Assembly (NCBI RefSeq): GCF_901709675.1
Contig: NC_051091.1
Span: 2,291,967-2,355,966 of the forward strand
Direction: 5' to 3'
Source of the DNA: Syngnathus acus
Taxonomy: Eukaryota; Chordata; Actinopteri; Syngnathiformes; Syngnathidae
DNA length: 64,000 nucleotides
Below, piece after piece: positions 40,384-47,400 of the stretch; the first letter of the stretch is position 1; every line of letters begins with the position of its first letter. The notes under the pieces are model-generated. The model worked only from the letters and a program-made list of their open reading frames with translations, searched no databases and was not told the origin of the DNA. A program made the translations under genes and the position numbers.

Positions 40384-40915
40384 TGGGGGGGTGCTCAGAT
40401 GTTAACATGGCTAATGGCCAGTGGCAGACATTTGGCATCTGTCCCTTCAGTGGGGATTTAACTATTAGCATTTTAGATTGCCAGTGGCAACATATGGAGG
40501 CTTAAATATGATTGGATTTAAAAAAAAAAAAAAATCAACTGATAGAAATGGGACAACTACTCAAATGTAGCTTGTGAGCACAAGCTAACAGCTAACGATC
40601 CCTCCTCTCGCGTATCAGAATGACGACGAGGACAATGCAACGGGCAGCCCGTCCAAACCCGCACTGGTCTGCATCCCCAATCCTTTGTACAGCGGCTCCA
40701 GAGCCTTCGCTGAGCCTTTTGGGGTGAGTCGTTTCGGCGCGCTACGCCAACTGGCATTGGCGATGTCACTTATTACTCATGTCACCAGTTATTGGTTGGT
40801 TGTGTGACTCCTTCCTCTTTTCTGTGACGTTCCCTCCATACGGCAGGAGACCAGTCAGAGGGCGGAGCCGGAAGAACCTGAGGAACCTTCAAAGCTCCTG
40901 GACCTGGATCAGTGA
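19957..40915 (+). CDS. stab1: Stabilin-1, multidomain scavenger receptor, 69 coding exons
   Basis: Stabilin-1 is a large type I membrane receptor of macrophages and sinusoidal endothelium. It endocytoses SPARC, acetylated LDL and growth hormone-family ligands and cycles between the trans-Golgi, endosomes and the surface. Sixty-nine phase-consistent exons give 2561 residues (human about 2570). Domain order: signal peptide, four EGF-like clusters alternating with seven FAS1 domains, a Link domain before the last FAS1, one membrane helix and a cytoplasmic tail. The exon coordinates are listed in the ten sub-entries that follow. Almost every junction has a good GT-AG pair; exon 46 has an ambiguous donor. 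It lies in tandem after nisch, as in human 3p21. Stabilin-2 is the alternative; the short tail, the Link position and the neighbour nisch favour stab1. Confidence 0.93.
22635..22735 (+). repeat. 52-base tandem duplication just before stab1 exon 9
   Basis: CACAAGGCCCGAGTGTTAAA near 22635 recurs near 22687 as AACAAGGCCTGAGTGTTAAA. Each copy is followed by TGACTGC[A/G]TTTTGTTTGTTTG. The second copy ends in the TTTGTTTGCTCAG acceptor of exon 9, so the duplication carries the polypyrimidine tract. Confidence 0.75.
22734..24919 (+). other. stab1: stab1 exons 9-17: FAS1 domains 1 and 2
   Basis: Exons: 22734-22861, 23233-23309, 23403-23528, 23619-23777, 23836-23907, 24125-24238, 24315-24368, 24602-24682, 24761-24919. 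FAS1-1 has GPFTAFVPLL, then NHLILGQHLL and the closing box ANGVIHIIDRPI. FAS1-2 has GPLTVFIPSN, LLRNHIYTKG and LNGIIHMVDGLLYPPTILP. These are the H1 and H2 boxes of fasciclin domains, which mediate adhesion and ligand binding. The intron between exons 9 and 10 holds a LINE tail. Confidence 0.9.
23000..23213 (+). mobile_element. 3' tail of an L2/Rex-like LINE in stab1 intron 9
   Basis: The sequence ends with AAGCCCTTTGAGACTGCTTG, then GGGCTATACAAATAAACTTG and a short CTTGA tandem, the classic 3' end of fish L2/Maui/Rex-type LINEs. It is severely 5'-truncated, with no ORF left. The start is approximate. It sits just before the exon beginning at 23233. Confidence 0.7.
25024..27163 (+). other. 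stab1: stab1 exons 18-26: second EGF cluster
   Basis: Exons: 25024-25086, 25143-25235, 25405-25491, 25646-25757, 25849-26035, 26335-26428, 26513-26671, 26842-26937, 27068-27163. The cysteine-rich linker (CVHCSYLYETSCPDG, then CCDGFFGPGCKPC) precedes laminin-type EGF (CFDGIRGNGSCSC) and EGF repeats with the GDGxxC signature (GHEGDGHSC, GWTGDGRVC, GYMGNGADC, GYEGDGIIC). The order matches human stabilin-1. Confidence 0.9.
27265..28724 (+). other. stab1: stab1 exons 27-34: FAS1 domains 3 and 4
   Basis: Exons: 27265-27312, 27381-27514, 27619-27730, 27834-27911, 27986-28087, 28191-28295, 28377-28511, 28596-28724. FAS1-3 carries NVTVLVPSRQ and INGYFHIIDKVLFPS; FAS1-4 carries EFTLLLPTDDAV and FFKYHVIPKQLL. 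FAS1-4 closes with VIIVLPRVLSV instead of the usual NGxIHxID box, so this domain is degenerate at its C-terminus, as I recall for mammalian stabilins too. Confidence 0.88.
28812..32172 (+). other. stab1: stab1 exons 35-44: third EGF cluster
   Basis: Exons: 28812-28865, 28937-29050, 29292-29487, 29782-29877, 29963-30008, 30671-30750, 30983-31108, 31207-31280, 31832-31903, 32053-32172. Repeats include CSNHGQCQDGLRGNGEC, CDHGKCDDGLSGSGRCDC, NLCSLSNGGCSPFATC, GYTGDGVVC, NNGGCHKSADC and NNGGCSKYARC. A V-SINE-type element interrupts the intron between exons 39 and 40. Confidence 0.9.
30060..30411 (+). mobile_element. V-SINE/Mermaid-type SINE in stab1 intron 39
   Basis: A degenerate tRNA-like head (GTTAGCACGTCCGCCTCACA, then B-box-like GGTTCGATTCC) is followed by the conserved core with TGTTCTCCCCGTGCCTG, TTTTCTCCGGGCACTCCGG and TTTCCTCCCACATCC. 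The tail contains GGGATAGGTTCCAGCATGCT and ends in an ATGAATGGATGG repeat. This architecture is the common teleost V-SINE family. Insertion is in the intron, in the same strand as stab1. A separate GGATGGATGGATGG run lies at 30608-30630. Confidence 0.85.
32276..34528 (+). other. stab1: stab1 exons 45-52: FAS1 domains 5 and 6
   Basis: Exons: 32276-32323, 32419-32496 (3' end uncertain), 32611-32757, 33080-33208, 33387-33446, 33678-33854, 33914-34003, 34382-34528. FAS1-5 has GPFTVFVPIN, LVRYHIVSCE and SNGVIHHISSMLTPY. FAS1-6 has RPFTMFWPSDRALSSLPPE and AYGIDQLLEPPGLG. Exon 46 reads out of phase if the good donor at CAC/GTATCC is used. In-phase splicing needs the weaker GTGTGT about six bases later, at 32496/32497. 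Confidence 0.85.
32770..32840 (+). repeat. CA dinucleotide microsatellite in stab1 intron 47
   Basis: About 35 uninterrupted CA units lie directly after the donor of exon 47 (32757/32758). It is followed by TGACAGACAGACAG. Arrays of this length are normally highly polymorphic. Confidence 0.97.
34802..37068 (+). other. stab1: stab1 exons 53-60: fourth EGF cluster
   Basis: Exons: 34802-34858, 34935-35112, 35267-35416, 35532-35636, 35809-35925, 36119-36251, 36566-36626, 36924-37068. It begins with GRCGRCLFPPPCL and the conserved LGCKRVCRF ... CCKNHFGRDC, then gives EGF repeats (CSGHGECSDGLRGTGEC, CGQQGTCDEGMEGSGQC, GYRGDGHVC, GYVGNGIQC) and a last DRCLEDNGGC unit before the Link domain. Confidence 0.9.
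37155..37725 (+). promoter_or_regulatory. Cluster of RFX X-box-like palindromes in stab1 intron 60
   Basis: Six near-consensus sites occur: GTTACCATGACAAC (37155), GTCTCCACGGTAAC (37248), GTTACCACGGTAAC (37295), GTTACCTTGGTGAC (37334), GTTTCCATGGCAAC (37358) and GTTATCATGGTAAC (37712). All match most of the RFX consensus GTNRCC-N2-RGYAAC. The flank AGGTATATTC followed by CTTCTGTTA recurs before the 37295 and 37712 sites, so part of the cluster is a degenerate local repeat. Binding is inferred from the motif. Confidence 0.45.
37371..37670 (+). mobile_element. AFC-type tRNA-derived SINE in stab1 intron 60
   Basis: The head has A-box-like GGCCTAGGGGTAGAGTG and the B-box GGGTTCAAACCCCGG. The body contains CTGCTTGGCACTCCGC, ATTAAGGGTTGGAATTGGGG, GTTGCTCACTGCTCCCCTC and the tail GGTTAAATGCAAAGGACAAA, TTTCACCACACCCAG. 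It ends in a TGTGTG run and GATCATTGGGAC. This is the organisation of the cichlid AFC SINE family found across percomorph fish. The X-box-like repeats of the same intron flank it on both sides. Confidence 0.85.
37870..38423 (+). other. stab1: stab1 exons 61-62: Link domain
   Basis: Exons 37870-38003 and 38258-38423. AGVFHLRSPEGKYKMNFSQA, ADAACQADGGVLAN, LGMHLCVAGWM, GENHIGVVLYKD and YDAYCYRL are the hallmarks of the hyaluronan-binding Link fold, with its four cysteines. In stabilin-2 this fold binds hyaluronan; in stabilin-1 binding is weak or absent. The intron before it contains the AFC SINE and the X-box cluster. Confidence 0.93.
38523..39396 (+). other. stab1: stab1 exons 63-66: EGF and FAS1 domain 7
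   Basis: Exons 38523-38629, 38710-38829, 39081-39215, 39292-39396. An EGF piece (VACKCPDGFEGDGIFC) runs straight into FAS1-7, which has VTLFVPHDDGF, VEYHISANHV and the closing box VNGIIHIIEAPLTAPP. Confidence 0.9.
39650..39790 (+). mobile_element. Degenerate palindromic MITE remnant in stab1 intron 66
   Basis: TGCACTATAAGGCGCACTGG, then ATTATAAGGCCCACC, and later TAGGGTGCATTGGATTAAAA, then GGCGCATAAAA form a family of short repeated elements. The repeated ATAAGGCGC theme resembles the ATAAGTCGC ends of the MITE at 18360 but is not identical. Boundaries are approximate. Confidence 0.45.
40183..40915 (+). other. stab1: stab1 exons 67-69: membrane helix and cytoplasmic tail
   Basis: Exons 40183-40332, 40619-40723 and 40847-40915. 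A histidine-rich juxtamembrane (RHAAHGHTHSSG) leads into a hydrophobic helix (VSAILVSLLLTAVAAGIGYY) and the basic FKHK stop-transfer. The tail has an acidic NDDEDN patch, IPNPLYSG (an NPxY-type endocytic motif) and EEPSKLLDLDQ at the end, which contains an [D/E]xxxL[L/I] sorting signal. The stop TGA is at 40913-40915. Confidence 0.88.
40350..40381 (+). repeat. CA dinucleotide repeat in stab1 intron 67
   Basis: Fifteen to sixteen CA units follow the donor of exon 67, then AATTGGGGGGG. Confidence 0.9.
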
Positions 40916-41542
40916 AAGCGCTCACTGGTTGAGCTTTTGTAACGGGCGTGTCTTGCGTATTCAAAAATCTAACTTGGCGCACAACAGGAAGACAAAGTGA
41001 TTGTCAAAATTTTTTTGCACTAATCGTTTTCTACCAACCATGCGTTGCATGACTGATCATCTCAGTTCACAAGCTCCTTCTAACCAAAACAGAAACTACT
41101 GAGGACAAACAGCTCAGTTGAAGTGTGTGGAGTCATGATGTTTGTGTGCATGTGTTGGGGCAACACACGCACAGTCATACAAAAAGAAACACATAAATGT
41201 AAAGAAAAACACCCTCAAATGACTGAAAGACACCCACAAAAACAAACATGCACACGCACGCACACAATCATAGAAAAACAAGCACATACAGTAAATGTAA
41301 AGAAAAACACCCTAAAATACACCCACAAAAACAAACATGCACACACACACACACACACGCACACAGTCATAGAAAAACAAGCACATAAATGTAAAGAAAT
41401 ACACCAAGACACCCACAAAAACAAACACGGACGCACACATAGTCATACAAAAACAAGCACATAAATGTAAAGAAAATCACCCTCAAATACACGATAACGC
41501 AAAGACACCTACAAAAACAAATACGCACACACACATGCGCAT

Positions 41543-41576
<34 letters not shown>

Positions 41577-42840
41577 CCAGAGTCTGTGTTGCATGGTGTC
41601 ATGAATCATTGATAGTGAATGTCGGCACTGCGAATGTGCTGAGCTCATCACAAAAGACTGTTTGCGTGACATGCCGAGATGTCCGGACAAATATGCGAAC
41701 ATGATGCTGCAAACGTGCGCACGAGCACACGCACTCAAAACACAATTTGTTATCTGATCCAAAATAAATAGAGGGTCTGATGTGACGATTTCCAGAAGCC
41801 ATTTTAGGCATGGAACAAAAGGGCACATCAGAAGCCATTTTTGCATAAGCACAATTCAAAAATCTAGTACGGGTACATTCATATTAATCGAATAAAACAT
41901 GACAAATGCTGTGGAGTCTAAAAATGCTAACATCAATGTTAGGATTTGTGAATTTGAAAATATAAAATGGCTAGCTAACAATGATCAAAACACTGCTTTG
42001 AGCCGCAGAAGGCTAACATTGTATTTGAAAGGAAACACTGACAACTACATTGAACGTGATAAAATCAGCTATACTTCTACGTGTATTCTTTACTGACTCA
42101 TGATAGTTAGCTGGCTGCTAACTGCTGGAAGCTTTTCCTTGTTTTTTCTTTGGGAAGGAAAAGGAAGCAAGGGGGAGGTTGGTCATAATCAACACGTGCG
42201 AGCAGAGGAGCCATGTTGGTTTCCGGCCGTTTCGCCTCACTCTGGTTTTTTTCTGTTGTTCCTCGTAAAATGGTGTCCCCTCCCCCAACCCTGGAGGCTG
42301 AAATCGAGGCTGTCTTGTCGCTCTTTAGCACAGTCCCGAGTCCCTCATTGCTAGGTAGGAATTTTTATAGTCAACTATACTGAAGAACTAAAATTATACA
42401 GTGGAGTAATAAGAAAAGTCCTTGACATTAGGGAGTAGGGAATGTGTGAAAGAATCTGAACGCAACAATTCTTCACTCTCCTTACCCCCAAAACGCTGTA
42501 TTGGGATTTTTAAGTGACTTTAATATCCATTATATAAAAATCGATGATGACGATGATTTGGAACACAAACCAAATAGGGCATGATATAGTGCAGTGGGAA
42601 ATTGTCCAACATTGAATTGTAAACAGGATCGCCAAACCACAGGTCAGTTAGCGCAAGGCCTGGTCAGCCACTTGCTAATTGTGCATGCGTGGCAAATCGG
42701 AGAATCTTGAGATTTCATGTTGTGGCATCGGCACATACTCAGTTTATGTGCGTGTTGCTGTTAGTGTTGGCTCGTCAGTGAACGATTCGTTCAAAGGAAC
42801 GATTTTCTTTCAGTGAACGAGAGTGAACATTTTAGGAAGT
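40916..42840. other. stab1 3' UTR and repeat-rich spacer
   Basis: No exon is supported. AATAAA at 41764-41769 (AAAATAAATAGAGG) is a candidate poly(A) signal for stab1. The region includes the CA-rich minisatellite at 41160-41575. From about 42750 the sequence changes to the subterminal GAACGATTCGTTC motifs of the foldback element. Confidence 0.4.
41160..41575 (+). repeat. Interrupted minisatellite with a CA-rich core
   Basis: Four to five imperfect copies of a unit of about 80-90 bases are seen: CACCCACAAAAACAAACATG, a CA/CG-rich run, AGTCATAGAAAAACAAGCAC, and ATAAATGTAAAGAAAAACAC. Copy lengths vary because of the CA run. The last copy ends in a long CA repeat and CACCCCCAG near 41580. Confidence 0.8.
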
Positions 42841-44238
42841 GATTCGTTCTTTTTTCAGTTCATATGACTTCAACCAGTAGGTGTCGGTAATGCGCATTGA
42901 AGCTGGTGCCACCACGTAAATCAAAACGAAGAAGAAAATGACGTAACTTCTCGTTCACGAACGTGTCGTGAATTGCTTTTCCCGTTCCCCAACTGGACGG
43001 GTCTGTGAGTGAACGATTCCGTGAGTGAGTGATTTGCATTTCCAGTTCATCGCGAGAACGGATCAGTGAGGGAACGAATCGTGACTTTCCCGTTCGCGAA
43101 CGAGTTAATGGGTGAACTGCCTTCCCGTGCATCAACGGATCAGTCAGTGAAGGTGTTGCGTCTCCCTCCTGGCGTGAACTATGCAAGCCAGAATGTCGAT
43201 TTACGATTTGCCAAGGAAAGAAAGAACCACTCACTGAAACACAACTTCTTTTATTCACGTTTTCTCCAAGCTAACGGCTAACTTTATTGCATGAAGGGAT
43301 GCGCCGTTATGCAACAACGGGGAGATTACGCTTCTCTTTGGGTAATCTTGATTTTATAACACTTGTAGTAGTTTTTAAATAACGTGTATGCATATATACG
43401 CCTAAATATTGTTATCCAATATATCGACTGCAATTTCACATTAGATTGCTGGTTTGAAATTTACTTTCAATATTATTATTATTTTCAAATAAACTATGTT
43501 CAAACTTGTCTGGTGTTTTATTCCTTGTTTTTTTATTCGCCAATTAAAACAAAAATCAGACATTTGGTCAACTGCTTTATATGACAATATGTACACCTCA
43601 TGGACACTTCAATAGGTACACTACACGAGGTAAAAAAAAAAAAAAAAAAGAAGAAAGAAATAAGAAAGTGTAGCGAACGATTCGGTGAACGATTCTTTTG
43701 AACAAATATTTTGACTGAACCGATTCTAAAGATTCACTTAAAAGAACTGAAATGCACTAGTACAAGAGTGCAGACGGCCAAAGGCTACCACGTCGAAATA
43801 GCTGACTCGTTAGTGACACGGGCTTTCGCTTGGAAGGATCTTGGTTCAATCCCAGGTGTTAGCAGATACCTACATGTGCTTTTACAATTGGAACCTCGCT
43901 GCATATGCAAACAAATGCAAGTATTTATGTGTAAATACATAAGGTGGCCCGCCCCCAAGTTGGCGGAGCAAACCAATGAATTATGCCCACTACCGAGGGA
44001 GCGGAGTGGAATCCAGTAGTGTAGGGGGGGGGGGAGTTAGGGTTCCAAAGCAGGGTTGAAAGCTAGGGTTAGGGGCGGGCCACCTTATGTATTTACATAT
44101 AAATACTTGCATTTGATGGCATATGCATTCGCAGCGAGGGTCCAATTCTAAAAGTGTGCCTAATAACAGGCCACTTTATTAGGGAAATATCTTGGTCAAA
44201 GGTCACAGGTGTCAAGCTTTAGTCCTCGGGGCCACGTT
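42841..44238 (+). repeat. Left inverted arm of the foldback element
   Basis: The outer 350 bases are dense in GAACGA and TCGTTC motifs. The middle is AT-rich (CAATATTATTATTATTTTC) with a poly-A run at 43632. The inner 350 bases contain a tRNA-like B box (GGTTCAATCCC at 43843), and a nested inverted pair: 43916-43956 against 44072-44115, both around GTGGCCCGCCCC. The inner end (GGCCACTTTATTAGGGAAAT) is the reverse complement of the tandem-unit end. Confidence 0.8.
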
Positions 44239-44261
44239 CAAGACCTTGGACCATGATATTT

Positions 44262-45695
44262 CCCTAATAAAGTGGCCTGTTATTAGGTACACTTGAAAAT
44301 GGCGGTGTACCTAATGGAGTGTCCGTGTGCTTCCCTCGTTAAGTGCACCTGCGTGAAAAGTTTTAGCTCCTGCGGAACGTGAAAGGAGCTAAAACTTTTC
44401 ACGCAGGTGCGCTTAACGAGGGTTACTTGGAGAACATGTTGGAACGCGGCCCCGAGGACTAGAGCTTGACACCTGTGACCTTTGACCATGATATTGGCCT
44501 AATAAAGTGGCCTGTTATTAGGTACACTTGAAAATGGCGGTGTACCTAATGGAGTGTCCGTGTGCTTCCCTCGTTAAGTGCACCTGCGTGAAAAGTTTTA
44601 GCTCCTGCGGAACGTGAAAGGAGCTAAAACTTTTCACGCAGGTGCGCTTAACGAGGGTCACTTGGAGAACATGTTGGAACGCGGCCCCGAGGACTAGAGC
44701 TTGACACCTGTGACCTTTGACCATGATATTTCCCTAATAAAGTGGCCTATTAGGTACACTTGAAAATGGCGGTGTACCTAATACAGTGTCCGTGTGCTTC
44801 CCTCGTTAAATGCACCTGCGTGAAAAGTTTTAGCTCCTGTGGAACGTGAAAGAAGCTAAAACTTTTCACGCAGGTGCGCTTAACGAGGGTCACTTGGAAA
44901 ACATGTTGGAACGTGGCCCCGAGGACTAGAGCTTGACACCTGTGACTTTTGACCATGATATTTCCCTAATAAAGTGGCCTGTTATTCGGTACACTTGAAA
45001 ATGGCGGTGTACCTAATGGAGTGTCCGTGTGCTTCCCTCGTTAAGTGCACCTGCGTGAAAAGTTTTAGCTCCTGCGGAACGTGAAAGGAGCTAAAACTTT
45101 TCACGCAGGTGCGCTTAACGAGGGTCACTTGGAAAACATGTTGGAACGTGGCCCCGAGGACTAGAGCTTGACACCTGTGACTTTTGACCATGATATTTCC
45201 CTAATAAAGTGGCCTGTTATTAGGTACACTTGAAAATGGCGGTGTACCTAATGGAGTGTCCGTGTGCTTCCCTCGTTAAGTGCACCTGCGTGAAAAGTTT
45301 TAGCTCCTGCAGAACGTGAAAGGAGCTAAAACTTTTCACGCAGGTGCGCTTAACGAGGGTCACTTGGAAAACATGTTGGAACGTGGCCCCGAGGACTAGA
45401 GCTTGACACCTGTGACCTTTGACCATGATATTTCCCTAATAAAGTGGCCTGTTATTAGGTACACTTGAAAATGGCGGTGTACCTAATGGCGTGTCCGTGT
45501 GCTTCCCTCGTTAAGTGCACCTGCGTGAAAAGTTTTAGCTCCTGCGGAACGTGAAAGGAGCTAAAACTTTTCACGCAGGTGCGCTTAACGAGGGTCACTT
45601 GGAGAACATGTTGGAACGCGGCCCCAAGGACTAGAGTTTGACACCTGTTACCTTTGACCATGATATTTCCCTAATAAAGTGGCCTGTTATTAGGC
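44262..45695 (+). repeat. Six tandem units of 232-238 bases, each with hairpins
   Basis: Unit starts, judged from equivalent positions, are spaced 235, 232, 232, 238 and 235 bases apart. Each unit holds ATTAGGTACAC and GTGTACCTAAT 11 bases apart, then a 39-base stem (CCCTCGTTAAGTGCACCTGC to its complement) with a 12-base loop GCGGAACGTGAA and one G-T mismatch. ACATGTTGGAACG, CGAGGACTAGAGCTTGACAC and CCTAATAAAGTGGCC close the unit. Units are more than 95% alike, with shared variants in units 3 and 4 (such as ACTTTTGACCATG), so the array has been homogenised or recently amplified. Confidence 0.93.
44333..44422. repeat. Representative 39-base stem hairpin of the tandem unit
   Basis: The arms 44333-44371 and 44384-44422 are complementary over 39 bases except for one T/C difference (a wobble pair in RNA). 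The loop is GCGGAACGTGAA. The same hairpin is present in all six units. The 68-codon minus-strand frame that repeats in each unit results from this conservation. Confidence 0.9.
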
Positions 45696-46972
45696 ACACT
45701 TTTAGAATTGGACCCTCGCTGCGAATGCATATGCCATAAATGCAAGTATTTAAGTATAAGGTGGCCCGCCCCTAACCCTGCTTTCAACCCTACTTTGGAA
45801 CCCTAACTCCCCCCCCCTACACTACTGGATTCCACTCCGCTCCCTCGGTAGTGGGCATAATTCATTGGTTTGCTCCGCCAACTTGGGGGGCGGGCCACCT
45901 TATGTATTTACACATAAATACTTGCATTTGCATATGCAGCAAGGTTCCAATTGTAAAAGCACATGCAGGTATATGCTCACACCTGGGATTGAACCAAGAT
46001 CCTTCCAAGCGAAAGCCCGTGTCACTAACGAGTCAGCTATTTCGACGTGGTATCCTTTGGCCGTCTGCACTGTTTTGTACTAGTGCATTTCAGTTCTTTT
46101 AAGTGAATCTTTAGAATCGGTTCAGTCAAAATATTTGTTCAAAAGAATCGTTCACCGAATCGTTCGCTACACTTTCTTATTTCTTTCTTCTTTTTTTTTT
46201 TTTTTTACCTCGTGTAGTGTACCTATTGAAGTGTCCATGAGGTGTACATATTGTCATATAAAGCAGTTGACCAAATGTCTGATTTTTGTTTTAATTGGCA
46301 AATAAAAAAACAAGGAATAAAACACCAGACAAGTTTGAACATAGTTTATTTGAAAATAAAAATAATATTGAAAGTAAATTTCAAACCAGCAATCTAATGT
46401 GAAATTGCAGTCGATATATTGGATAACAATATTTAGGCGTATATATGCATACACGTTATTTAAAAACTACTACAAGTGTTATAAAATCAAGATTACCCAA
46501 AGAGAGGCGTAATCTCCCCGTTGTTGCATAACGGCGCATCCCTTCATGCAATAAAGTTAGCCGTTAGCTTGGAGAAAACGTGAATAAAAGAAGTTGTGTT
46601 TCAGTGAGTGGTTCTTTCTTTCCTTGGCAAATCGAACCTTCTGACTTACATAGTTCACGCCAGAAGGGAGACGCAACACCTTCACTGACGTTGATGCACG
46701 GCAGTTCACTCGTTGACTCGTTCGCGAACGGGAAAGTCCGGGTTCGTTCCCTCACTGATCCGTTCTCGCGATGAACTGGAAATGCAAATCACTCACTCAC
46801 AGATCCGTTCAGTTGGGGAACTGGAAAAGCTATTCCCGACTCGTTCGTGAACGGGAAGTTACGTCATTTTCTTCTTCGTTTTGATTTACGGCGTGGTGGC
46901 AACCAGCTTCAATGCGCATTACCGACACCTACTGGTTGAAGTTATATGAACTGAAAAAAGAACGACTCACTT
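45606..46972 (-). repeat. Right inverted arm of the foldback element
   Basis: Reverse-complement partner of 42841-44238 with the same sub-features in mirror order: the GGGGCGGGCCACCTTATG block, the B-box complement GGGATTGAACC at 45985-45995, the AT-rich middle with a poly-T run near 46190, and the GAACGA-rich end. Differences are a lost segment near 46800 and scattered substitutions, so the arms have diverged or are not being homogenised strongly. Confidence 0.8.
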
Positions 46973-47400
46973 TAGGAAGTGATTCGTTCACTAACCCTAA
47001 CCCTTGTATTTATATTCGCCAGTCAAAACATAAAAATCAGACATTTGGTTAACTGCTTTATATGATGTCCCCCAAAATAACAAATGTCGGCATAACGTTT
47101 TTTTTTTATCAACCTTTTATTCAAACACATTCGGAATAATAACACCATCAACTATAACCCAACAAATACAAAATTAAAACATCAATATCGGCATAGCGTG
47201 TGTTGGCTGGTATAGCAGCAATGCTGTCTGTCACTCACTCGTGAATCATCGCGAACGACTAATCAGCAGCGAGCGATAGATGGATGGACTTTACGAGTCA
47301 GTGACGTCATTTCCCGTCCACGAACGAGACGAGTCAGTGACGCAACTTTTTGATCACAATCACTTTCAATAGTTTATTCCTTACACTGTCTAAAACCTTT
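46973..47400 (+). repeat. Fragment of a further foldback arm next to the element
   Basis: From 47007, ATTTATATTCGCCAGTCAAA, then CAGACATTTGGTTAACTGCT and TTATATGA match the left-arm segment near 43525-43585 in the same orientation. Further on, GCGAACGACTAATC, GTCCACGAACGAGACGAGTC and GAGTCAGTGACG resemble the GAACGA-rich arm end. This suggests a second, rearranged or truncated copy abutting the first. Confidence 0.6.

Larger units (their letters stand above)
42841..46972. mobile_element. Foldback (long inverted repeat) element with a tandem array core
   Basis: The left arm (42841-44238) is matched in reverse complement by the right arm (45606-46972). For example GATTCGTTCTTTTTTCAG at 42841 pairs with the region before 46972, ATTGAAGCTGGT near 42897 with ACCAGCTTCAATGCGCATTA near 46903, and TATCGACTGCAATTTC with GAAATTGCAGTCGATATA. 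Arms of about 1.4 kb are roughly 90-95% alike by eye, with indels. The 1.37 kb between them is the hairpin array listed separately. No transposase gene is seen. A foldback-type non-autonomous DNA transposon, or a palindromic duplication, would fit. No clear target-site duplication was identified. Confidence 0.85.

Noticed and set aside
41123-41464. 113-codon + frame in the CA-rich minisatellite
   Set aside because: Thr/His/Lys repeats reflect translated CA repeats.
43384-43584. 66-codon AT-rich frame present on both foldback arms
   Set aside because: The same sequence occurs inverted at 46254-46454 because the arms are copies. Composition is dominated by Tyr, Phe and Ile from AT-rich DNA, without protein features.
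44283-45661. Six repeated minus-strand frames of 68-69 codons
   Set aside because: They arise because the 235-base unit is repeated and the strand through the hairpin stays open. There is no initiation context, no promoter, and the protein would be read across a palindrome. Treated as a repeat by-product.
44262-45695. CRISPR array
   Set aside because: Repeat units of about 235 bases are contiguous without unique spacers, and the genome is eukaryotic.
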